DNA from: DATKDU01 sp035512595
GTDB lineage: Bacteria > Planctomycetota > Planctomycetia > Pirellulales > Pirellulaceae
Reading direction: 5' to 3'
Assembly (NCBI GenBank): GCA_035512595.1
Contig: DATKDU010000461.1
Location: 1 to 5,771, forward strand
Length of the DNA stretch: 5,771 nt
Shown: positions 1 to 5,608 of the stretch, in pieces
Numbering within the stretch: position 1 is the first letter of the stretch
How the letters are laid out: every line of letters begins with the position of its first letter
The notes under the pieces: model-generated
Seen by the model: only the letters and a program-made list of their open reading frames with translations
Databases searched by the model: none
What the model was told of the DNA's origin: nothing
Made by a program: the position numbers and the translations under genes

Positions 1-31
1 TCATCACTCGCCGTGCGAGTACCCGCTGCCT

Positions 32-1081
32 GTGAACTACGCTGCCATTGGCCCCATCGCCGTCCATCTTCCTGACCGCGTGGAGACCAACGCTCAGCTT
101 CAGGCAGAGTTCCCGCATTGGGATATGCCGCTGATCTATGAGAAAACCGGCATCGCCTCGCGGCATATCGCCGGGCCGGAGGAGTGTGCCTCGGACCTGG
201 CGGCCGCGGCGGCCCAGAAGCTGTTTGCCCAGCACGACGTCGATCCCCACGGCATTGACTTTTTGCTCCTGTGCACGCAGACGCCCGACTATCCGCTGCC
301 GACGACGGCGTGCCTTTTGCAAAGCCGGCTGGGACTGCGGACGAACGTCGGGGCGCTGGACTTCAACCTGGGCTGCTCGGGGTTCGTCTACGGGCTATCG
401 CTGGCCGACGGACTGATCCGCTCGGGGGCGGCCCGGCGGGTGTTATTGCTGACGGCCGAGACCTACTCGAAGTACATCCATCACGAGGATCGCAGCCTGC
501 GGACGATCTTCGGCGACGGGGCGGCGGCCACCCTCATCGAGGCCGCCCGCGAGCCCACGCTGTGGGCCTTTCAGTTCGGCACCGACGGCACCGGCGCGGA
601 CACGCTGCTGGTCACCAAGGGGGGCGCGCGACTGCCGGAGCAGGCGATCAAGCCCCGTCATCGCCACCGCTGGGAAAGCGCCCTCTACATGGACGGCCCG
701 AGCCTGATCAACTTCACCGTCGCCGCGGTTCCCAAGCTGGTCGATAACATTCTCTCTGCCGGGAAGCTCAACCGCGAGGCGGTCGATCTGTTCCTGCTCC
801 ACCAGGCAACGCGAAAGATGCTCGAGCTGCTTCGCGAGTCGCTGCACCTGTCGCCTGAGCGGATGCCAATCGCCCTGGAGCACTGCGGCAATACGGTCTC
901 CTCGACGCTGCCGATTCTGATCGATGAGCTGCGTTGCGGCGGGCAGCTCAAGCCCGGGATGCAGAGCCTGCTGGTCGGTTTTGGCGTCGGCTGGTCGTGG
1001 GCGGGCTGCATGTGGCGGGAGACGTGGGGGCGGGAATCCGGCCGCGGCAGTACGCCGGCAGCGAGCGGCGGACTACAATAA
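32..1081 (+). CDS. 3-oxoacyl-ACP synthase III (KAS III / FabH-like) family protein
   Basis: This is a thiolase-fold condensing enzyme of 349 aa, close to the usual KAS III length plus a tail of about 20 residues. The N-terminus has the family pattern (LPDRVETN, residues 13-20, then EKTGIASRHIA at 37-47). The catalytic triad can be read directly: Cys115 in NLGCSGF, His257 in LLHQAT and Asn287 in HCGNTVSST. A glycine-rich GFGVGWSWA near residues 316-324 closes the fold. KAS III enzymes condense acyl-CoA with malonyl-ACP in the cytoplasm. The EFPHW-type segment and the GFGVGWSW ending resemble KAS III paralogues found in surface-polysaccharide and secondary-metabolite clusters as much as housekeeping FabH, so the substrate is unknown. 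The GTG start at 32 fits the family N-terminus, but no Shine-Dalgarno is visible and the frame stays open to the window edge, so an upstream start cannot be excluded. It may be cotranscribed with the next gene, 33 bp downstream. Confidence 0.9.
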   Translation: MNYAAIGPIAVHLPDRVETNAQLQAEFPHWDMPLIYEKTGIASRHIAGPEECASDLAAAAAQKLFAQHDVDPHGIDFLLLCTQTPDYPLPTTACLLQSRLGLRTNVGALDFNLGCSGFVYGLSLADGLIRSGAARRVLLLTAETYSKYIHHEDRSLRTIFGDGAAATLIEAAREPTLWAFQFGTDGTGADTLLVTKGGARLPEQAIKPRHRHRWESALYMDGPSLINFTVAAVPKLVDNILSAGKLNREAVDLFLLHQATRKMLELLRESLHLSPERMPIALEHCGNTVSSTLPILIDELRCGGQLKPGMQSLLVGFGVGWSWAGCMWRETWGRESGRGSTPAASGGLQ

Positions 1082-1114
1082 GGGCGGAGCTGGCTGGCAA
1101 GCTGGCTGTGAGCC

Positions 1115-1666
1115 ATGGATTCGCTACAGGGACATTTCCTGGTTGCCTCCCCGCATCTGGCCGACGGCAACTTCAACCGCTCGGTCGTGCTCCTCGTGAA
1201 GCACGACGAGGAGGGGGCGTTTGGCCTCGTGCTCAACCGCCCCACGACGAGCCGCGTCAGCGACGTGTGGCGCGAGGTCGCTCAGGAGGCGATCGAGACC
1301 GGCGAGATGATCTACATCGGCGGGCCGGTGACCACCGCCCTCGTCTCCCTCCACACGATCAAGTCGGCGGCCGAGATGACCGCTCTGCCGGGGGTTCATT
1401 TCGCGGCCAGCCCGGAGCACCTCCATAAGGTGATTCACGCCAAGGGAAAGCCGTTCCGTTTCTTGTCCGGCTATTCCGGCTGGGGGAGCCAGCAACTCGA
1501 AGGGGAGCTCGAAGCGGGAGGATGGCTGGTTACGAGCGCCAGTGCCGAGTTGGTATTCAGCGATTCCGAGGAACTGTGGGAGCGGATCGTCCGCGTCATT
1601 GCCGAGGACATCCTCGCGCCGGTCGTTCCCAAGAAGCACACGCCGAAGAGCCCTGGGCTGAATTAG
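1115..1666 (+). CDS. yqgE: YqgE/AlgH family protein (UPF0301)
   Basis: This 183-aa protein has the normal length and conserved blocks of the YqgE/AlgH family. These are GHFLVASPHLADGNFNRSV (residues 6-24), GAFGLVLNRPT (34-44), IGGPV (68-72), LSGYSGWGSQQLEGEL (117-132) and GGWLV (135-139). There is no signal peptide or membrane segment, so it is probably cytoplasmic. The family's biochemical role is not established; in Pseudomonas, AlgH was linked genetically to alginate control, but no such context exists here. The ATG at 1115 puts the GHFLVA motif at the usual distance from the N-terminus. The Shine-Dalgarno is poor: a purine-rich AAGGGCGGAG lies about 26 nt upstream, too far for a standard site. 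The gene follows the KAS III-like gene on the same strand with a 33-bp gap holding two copies of AGCTGGCTG. Its 3' end runs straight into the palindromic repeat, four bases after the TAG stop. Confidence 0.93.
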   Translation: MDSLQGHFLVASPHLADGNFNRSVVLLVKHDEEGAFGLVLNRPTTSRVSDVWREVAQEAIETGEMIYIGGPVTTALVSLHTIKSAAEMTALPGVHFAASPEHLHKVIHAKGKPFRFLSGYSGWGSQQLEGELEAGGWLVTSASAELVFSDSEELWERIVRVIAEDILAPVVPKKHTPKSPGLN

Positions 1667-1670
1667 CGCT

Positions 1671-1748
1671 CACAAGCCTGAAGCGCCAGCGAAGGAAGGG
1701 CCCTTTTGCCAGTGGAGAGCGGTCCTTCGCTGGCGCTTCAGGCTTGTG
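1671..1748. repeat. Perfect 26-bp inverted repeat with 26-nt loop, REP/MITE-like, between convergent genes
   Basis: The left arm (1671-1696, starting CACAAGCCTGAAGCGCC) is the exact reverse complement of the right arm (1723-1748, ending GGCGCTTCAGGCTTGTG). The loop is 1697-1722 and includes the small palindrome AAGGGCCCTT at 1696-1705, whose first base is the last base of the left arm. The 78-bp element fills nearly all of the 87-bp gap between two convergent stop codons, 4 bp after yqgE and 5 bp before the kinase stop. As RNA it would form a very stable stem on either strand, so it could end transcription from both sides or protect 3' ends. Neither flank carries a T-tract, so it is not a textbook intrinsic terminator. 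I recall similar GAAGCGCCAGCGAAGG-type sequences as dispersed repeats in Pirellulales genomes; this is memory, not a search. Confidence 0.9.
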
Positions 1749-1753
1749 GAAAA

Positions 1754-3730
1754 CTAGTCCCGCGGCAGCGTCAGCACGAAGACCGCTCCTGGGCACGGCT
1801 CGCCGCCCGAGGGCGCAAGCTCCAAGCGCCCGCCCAGGTCGCCGGCCAGCCGCTTGCTCAATGCCAGCCCCAGCCCGACGCCCGGCGCAGTATGAGCCGC
1901 CTCGTGCACCGACTTGGAAAACGGCCGGAAGAGCTTGCGCCGCGCGGGTCCCGTGATGCCTGGCCCATGATCGCAGACTCGCACCAGAACTCGCTGCGGC
2001 TCCACAGACAGCCGCACGTGAATCCGCTTGTCGTCAGCGGCGGCGGCATACTTGCAGGCGTTGTCCACCAGGTTGAACAGGATCTGCTCGACCGCGCCGC
2101 CGTCGGTCTTCACCACCGTCTCGCGGGCGGCGTCGTCGATCTCCACGACCAGCTTCATCTCGACCTGCACGGCTCGGTCCTTCAGCCGCGGCTCGATCCG
2201 GTCGAGAAGTGCCGCTAGCGAGAGCTCCTCCTTGCGGCGGCCGGGACTGCCCCGTTCCAGACGGGCATACTGGAGCACGTTCTCCACCAGATGCGCCAGC
2301 CGATCCGCTTCGCGCCGCAGCGTGTCGAGGTACTTCTGCCGCTGCTCCGCGGAGGGGACCATTCCTTCGGCGAGCATCTCGGCATACATCCGAAAGGTGG
2401 TCAGCGGCGTGCGGAGCTCGTGCGTGACGGCGGAAACAAACGCCCCGCGCCGTTCGCTGAGGGCCATGACTCCTTGCAGCGTCACCGCCGCGAAGACGGC
2501 CGCTAGTCCCAGGCAGGTCCAGGCGACGAGAAGCGAAATACGAATGGGTGAATCCCAAGCCGGCTCGGCCGTCGGCACTCCGACGGCCAGTTGCACGGGA
2601 AGCGTGGCCAGCAAGTGGTTCTGATCGGCCAGCGCGATGTCCGTCAGCGGCACGAAGCGAACCTCCGGCAGATCGAGGTCCGCGACCTCGTCTCGGAGCC
2701 GCGCCTCGAGCCGCTCCCAGTCGAGCCAGCAGCCTTGGATCAAGGTCTGCGTCCCCGATTTGACACGCCGCCCGAGAATCAGCCGCTCGCCGATCCACAG
2801 CGGCTGGCTGACCCCTTCCAACGCTGTGGCCCCGGCGGGAAGATCGAAGTTGCCGTAATTCTGCCGCTGCTCCTGATAGGCCCGCTGGGCAACCGCCTGA
2901 TAGGCTTGCCCGCGGCTTTGCAGGTCGTTATCGAGCCGCGACTGCGATCGTGGATTGTTGCTGGCAAACACGCGGGACGGCGACTGCGACTGAGCGGCCT
3001 GCTGGCCAATGTCCTCTTGCTGCTGACTTGCCGCAGGCGGCCCCGGCTCGAGCGGCGGCGGCTGGGCCGGCGCGTTGAGAGTTTGCGGCTCGCTTGGTGC
3101 TGCGTCGCCGCCTGGCGGATTGAAGAGCTGCGTCTGATCGAACGTGTTGGCCACGATCTGCGAGCGGTTCATGTTGCTGGCATTGGTGTTCCAGGGAACG
3201 CCGGCGACCTCCAGCGGCGGCAGGCTCTCCTCAGGGAGCATCGCCAGCAGCTCGTCGCGATGGAGCGACGAGGCCAGTTGATCGAGCCGCTGGCGCGCCG
3301 TTTCCATCCGTCCGCTGGCGACGCCATTGGCCTCCGCCCAAGCACTGTCCTTTCCCGGCGGACACTGCGGCGAAGAAAGCGAGCCGTCCGGGGTGACCTC
3401 GAAATGCACCAGGACGTAATCAGGAGGGGAAACCAGCAGCGGCGAGGCCGAGTGCCGCGACACTGGCTTGCCCTTCCCTTCCTCCAGCGTGGTGACGGTC
3501 GGACCGTAGACGAGTGCTGGGCGAGCGGCCTCCTGGGCGAGGAGCGGCATGAGCAGGACGTCCATTCGCCACAAGGCTCGGCTGACGCGCTCCTCGACTT
3601 CGATCTGCTGCCGCGCCTGAAGCTCCGCCCGATCGAGCTCGAGCGCCTTGAGCGTGAGCCAGGCCATGGGGGCAGCGACCAGCGCCGCGCCGATCAGAAA
3701 GAGGAGCCAGATCTGCCAGGGGCGTCTCAT
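1754..3730 (-). CDS. Membrane-bound sensor histidine kinase with large extracytoplasmic domain
   Basis: This 658-aa sensor kinase pairs with the regulator encoded just upstream. In order it has a short basic N-terminus, TM1 at about residues 7-27, an extracytoplasmic region of roughly 370 residues (28-397), TM2 at about 398-420, a HisKA domain and a HATPase_c domain. The phospho-accepting His437 sits in THELRTPL. The N box is NLVDNACKY (553-561), the G1 box is DHGPGI (587-592) and the G2 box is GVGLGLALS (617-625). Residues of about 201-293 are rich in Pro, Gln and Ser and look disordered. Only about 16 residues separate TM2 from His437, so there is no HAMP domain. I recognise no PAS or Cache fold in the sensor region, so the signal is unknown. 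The ATG at 3730 is chosen because it overlaps the regulator stop (ATGA, 3727-3730) and is followed at once by the TM1 sequence. The frame continues upstream to 3880, but that part is regulator coding sequence in another frame. Confidence 0.93.
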   Translation of the reverse strand: MRRPWQIWLLFLIGAALVAAPMAWLTLKALELDRAELQARQQIEVEERVSRALWRMDVLLMPLLAQEAARPALVYGPTVTTLEEGKGKPVSRHSASPLLVSPPDYVLVHFEVTPDGSLSSPQCPPGKDSAWAEANGVASGRMETARQRLDQLASSLHRDELLAMLPEESLPPLEVAGVPWNTNASNMNRSQIVANTFDQTQLFNPPGGDAAPSEPQTLNAPAQPPPLEPGPPAASQQQEDIGQQAAQSQSPSRVFASNNPRSQSRLDNDLQSRGQAYQAVAQRAYQEQRQNYGNFDLPAGATALEGVSQPLWIGERLILGRRVKSGTQTLIQGCWLDWERLEARLRDEVADLDLPEVRFVPLTDIALADQNHLLATLPVQLAVGVPTAEPAWDSPIRISLLVAWTCLGLAAVFAAVTLQGVMALSERRGAFVSAVTHELRTPLTTFRMYAEMLAEGMVPSAEQRQKYLDTLRREADRLAHLVENVLQYARLERGSPGRRKEELSLAALLDRIEPRLKDRAVQVEMKLVVEIDDAARETVVKTDGGAVEQILFNLVDNACKYAAAADDKRIHVRLSVEPQRVLVRVCDHGPGITGPARRKLFRPFSKSVHEAAHTAPGVGLGLALSKRLAGDLGGRLELAPSGGEPCPGAVFVLTLPRD

Positions 3731-4431
3731 TGCGTCGCGGCCCCCGCGAACATGTATCCCTTGCCGCGGACGGTGAGCAGCACGCGGGGGCTGGCGGGAT
3801 CGTCCCGCAACTTCTCCCGCAGGCGAACGACGTGCATGTCGATCGTTCGCGTCGGCAGTCCGTCCGGACTGATCCGCCACACGTTGGCCAGCAGCTCCTC
3901 GCGGGCGATGGCCCGGCCCGAGTTGCTCGCCAGGTAGCGGAGCAGCTCAATCTCTTTCTCCGACAGCTCGCAGCGCGAGCCGTCGGCAAAGCGGAGCTCG
4001 CGGCGGGCGAAGTCGGCTATGCCGCTGGGGAACGGAACCTGTTCGACGTCGATCGGTCGCTGGGGCGAGCGGCGCAGCACAGCTTCGACGCGGGCCAGCA
4101 GCTCCTTGACGCTGAAAGGCTTGACCACGTAGTCATCCGCTCCCGCCCGCAGCCCTTCGACGCGATCGTTTTCTTCGCCCCGGGCGGTGAGAATGATCAC
4201 CGGCTGCGTGGGGCGCGTTCTGCGCAGTGCGCGGAGAATCTCAAGACCGTTTTTACCAGGTAGGACGAGGTCCAATAGGAGCAGGTCGTAAGTTTGCTGG
4301 ACGGCCATTTCCATTCCCAGGTCGCCGTGTCCGGCCTGGAGCACGCGGTAGCCGACAAACGAGAGGGCGTCCACGATCCCGCGGCGGATCGCGGCGTCGT
4401 CTTCAACGGTCAGGATCGTCTTGGCAGGCAT
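3727..4431 (-). CDS. OmpR/PhoB-family two-component response regulator
   Basis: This 234-aa protein has a receiver domain followed by a winged-helix DNA-binding domain. In the receiver, the acidic pair is Asp11/Asp12 (TVEDD), the phospho-accepting residue is Asp54 (LLLDLVLPGKNG), the switch Thr is Thr82 (ILTARG) and the conserved Lys is Lys104 (VVKPFS). The C-terminal part, about 134-230, shows the trans_reg_C pattern: LSEKEIELLRYLASN, then RAIAREELLANVW, the recognition-helix region TRTIDMHVVRLREKL, and the wing VRGKGYMF. It would bind DNA as a dimer on tandem direct repeats once phosphorylated by the downstream kinase. The ATG at 4431 (MPAKTILTVEDD) is chosen over one at 4512 because receiver domains start within a few residues of this strand, and because the extra 27 residues would cover the likely promoter. 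The stop codon shares ATGA with the kinase start, so the two are translationally coupled. Confidence 0.95.
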   Translation of the reverse strand: MPAKTILTVEDDAAIRRGIVDALSFVGYRVLQAGHGDLGMEMAVQQTYDLLLLDLVLPGKNGLEILRALRRTRPTQPVIILTARGEENDRVEGLRAGADDYVVKPFSVKELLARVEAVLRRSPQRPIDVEQVPFPSGIADFARRELRFADGSRCELSEKEIELLRYLASNSGRAIAREELLANVWRISPDGLPTRTIDMHVVRLREKLRDDPASPRVLLTVRGKGYMFAGAATQ

Positions 4432-4474
4432 AAGTCCGTCTTGGGGGCCGCCTTGGCAGGGAGGGCTCCGCTCG

Positions 4475-4480
4475 ATTATA
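4475..4480 (-). promoter_or_regulatory. Candidate -10 box (TATAAT) for the response regulator-kinase operon
   Basis: Read on the minus strand, these six bases are a perfect TATAAT, in a region otherwise rich in G and C. They lie 43 bp upstream of the regulator ATG, which would give a 5' leader of roughly 35-40 nt. No good TTGACA occurs at 16-18 bp. The nearest similar hexamer is TTTACA (4502-4507), with a long 21-nt spacer. A weak or missing -35 box next to a repeated element would fit an activator-dependent promoter. That is inference. Confidence 0.5.
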
Positions 4481-4484
4481 GATG

Positions 4485-4498
4485 CTGCCGGCCGGCAG
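4485..4498. promoter_or_regulatory. 14-bp perfect palindrome, operator-like, in the divergent control region
   Basis: CTGCCGGCCGGCAG equals its own reverse complement. It begins four bases upstream of the TATAAT box of the regulator promoter, where a bound protein would block or reposition RNA polymerase. GC-rich palindromes also arise by chance in DNA of this composition, so the operator role is only a possibility. Confidence 0.35.
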
Positions 4499-4501
4499 GC
4501 G

Positions 4502-4521
4502 TGTAAAGCCATTGTAACGCC
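4502..4521. promoter_or_regulatory. Tandem 9-mer direct repeat, 11-bp period: candidate response-regulator binding site
   Basis: TGTAAAGCC (4502-4510) and TGTAACGCC (4513-4521) match at eight of nine positions and start exactly 11 bp apart. Tandem half-sites at this spacing, one per helical turn, are the known target type of OmpR/PhoB-family regulators (the pho box has an 11-bp period). The site lies upstream of the TATAAT box of an operon that encodes such a regulator, and also 28 bp upstream of the GTG of the divergent ATP-grasp gene. Autoregulation, and possibly control of both sides, is the natural reading, but it is inferred from position and spacing. Confidence 0.45.
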
Positions 4522-4536
4522 CGCAAAAGGCGGCCC

Positions 4537-4544
4537 GAGAAAGG
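4537..4544 (+). promoter_or_regulatory. Shine-Dalgarno (GAGAAAGG) that fixes the GTG start of the ATP-grasp gene
   Basis: The purine run ends in AAGG five bases before the GTG at 4550. It supports that start over an in-frame ATG at 4421, which lies inside the regulator gene and has no visible ribosome binding site. Residues from the GTG onward match the expected N-terminus of the MfnD-like family. Confidence 0.65.
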
Positions 4545-4549
4545 CTTCT

Positions 4550-5608
4550 GTGAAGCTGTTCGTCTATGAGTTCGTTACCGGCGGCGGCACGTGGCAAACG
4601 GCTGGATCAATCGAGCCCGCCGGATCGCTCTTGGCGGAAGGGAGGGCCATGGCGGCGGCTCTGATCTCGGACCTCTCGGCCGCAGACATCGAGTTTTCGG
4701 CCATGCTTGACGCACGGCTTAACGGCAGCGTGTCGCTGCCGTGCCCGGTGGAGATTGTCGGCAGTGCCCGGGAGGAAGTAGAGGTCTTTCGGCGGCTCGT
4801 GCAAGAGTCCGATGCGACGCTCCTCATCGCGCCGGAGATTGGCGGCGCGCTCCTCAATCGCTGCCGCACGGTTGAGGAGTTAGGGGGGCGGCTTGTATCG
4901 CCCGGCAGCCGGTTCGTCGCGATTGCAGCCGACAAGCAGGCCACAGCCGAGCGCTTGTCGGGTAGCGGAGTGCGAGTTCCACCGGGAGTGCGTCTTGGCT
5001 CCGATTGGTTCGCTGCTACTGAAGAGTTATTCCCTGCCGTCATCAAACCGTGCGATGGCGCTGGCTCGTGGCTGGTGACTCGAGTCAGTGACCGCCAGCA
5101 GTTCTTGAAGCTCTCAACGTCGCCGGCCTATCAACAGGCGATTCAGCAAGGGGGATTGCGCATCGAGCGGTTTGTATCAGGCCTGGCCGCGAGCGCTGCG
5201 GTCCTGTGTGGTCCGGCCGAATATGTTCCGCTGTTGCCGTGCGAGCAGGTTCTCGGAGGCGAAGGCTTTGAATACTTGGGAGGCCGGTTGCCCCTGGACC
5301 CGCCGCTGGCCCAGCGAGCACGCCAACTCGCCCTGGCCGCAGTCAAGGCGCTGCCGCCGGCCACTGGCTACGTCGGCGTCGATTTGATTCTGGGCCCTGC
5401 CGCCGATGGCAGTGAAGACTACGTGATCGAGATCAATCCGCGGCTAACGACGTCGTACATTGGACTGCGTAGGGCCTGCCGGCAAAACCTCGCGAAGGCC
5501 ATGCTGGCGGTCGCCGCCGGCCAGGTGGCCGCTTTGTCGTTCGATGACCAGCCCGTAGAATTTCGCGCGGACGGAACGATTCACACTTCCCCGCACACGC
5601 TCTCATGA
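4550..5608 (+). CDS. mfnD: ATP-grasp ligase, MfnD-like (probable tyramine-glutamate ligase of methanofuran/methylofuran synthesis)
   Basis: This 352-aa cytoplasmic ATP-grasp enzyme opens with KLFVYEFVTGGGTW, the kind of N-terminus I associate with archaeal MfnD and its bacterial relatives. ATP-grasp features follow in order: Lys129 (AADK), Lys166 (VIKPCDGAGS), the hinge region IERFVSG around Glu206, the metal/ATP-binding Asp278 (GVDLIL), and EINPRLTTSY with Glu294, Asn296 and Arg298. In methanogens MfnD uses ATP to link the gamma-carboxyl of glutamate to the amine of tyramine. The bacterial counterpart should build the glutamyl-tyramine part of a methylofuran-like formyl carrier. The next gene overlaps it by ATGA and belongs to the same pathway, which is the strongest support for the assignment. 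Start: GTG at 4550, preceded by GAGAAAGG. The exact amine and amino-acid substrates cannot be read from sequence, and another amino-acid ligase activity remains possible. Confidence 0.82.
   Translation: MKLFVYEFVTGGGTWQTAGSIEPAGSLLAEGRAMAAALISDLSAADIEFSAMLDARLNGSVSLPCPVEIVGSAREEVEVFRRLVQESDATLLIAPEIGGALLNRCRTVEELGGRLVSPGSRFVAIAADKQATAERLSGSGVRVPPGVRLGSDWFAATEELFPAVIKPCDGAGSWLVTRVSDRQQFLKLSTSPAYQQAIQQGGLRIERFVSGLAASAAVLCGPAEYVPLLPCEQVLGGEGFEYLGGRLPLDPPLAQRARQLALAAVKALPPATGYVGVDLILGPAADGSEDYVIEINPRLTTSYIGLRRACRQNLAKAMLAVAAGQVAALSFDDQPVEFRADGTIHTSPHTLS

Noticed and set aside
1088..1108. Two copies of AGCTGGCTG, 12 bp apart, in the gap before yqgE.
   Set aside because: It is too short and simple to argue for a regulatory site, and it could be slippage.
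1667..1753. A classical rho-independent terminator in the convergent gap.
   Set aside because: The stem is strong, but no T-tract follows it on either strand. It is better called a palindromic repeat with a possible terminator role.
1522..2218. Small open frames crossing the palindromic repeat on both strands.
   Set aside because: They are composed of repeat sequence and shadows of yqgE or the kinase, with no ribosome binding sites or domains.
3731..3880. A 50-residue N-terminal extension of the kinase frame.
   Set aside because: It lies wholly within the regulator coding sequence in another frame. The ATGA overlap plus TM1 right after the ATG at 3730 give the better start.
2591..3937. A 448-codon open frame on the + strand, antisense to the kinase gene.
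   Set aside because: Its product is rich in Arg, Leu and Gln with no recognisable domain. It is the reverse-frame shadow expected in GC-rich DNA opposite a clear histidine kinase with all catalytic boxes.
4420..4460. A direct repeat CTTGGCAGG at 4420-4428 and 4452-4460, across the regulator start.
   Set aside because: It is short, one copy is inside coding sequence, the 32-bp spacing fits no known site type, and GC-rich 9-mers repeat easily by chance.
4421..4549. A 43-residue N-terminal extension of the ATP-grasp frame starting inside the regulator gene.
   Set aside because: It would cross the divergent promoter region and has no ribosome binding site. The GTG at 4550 has a GAGAAAGG five bases upstream and begins at the conserved N-terminus.
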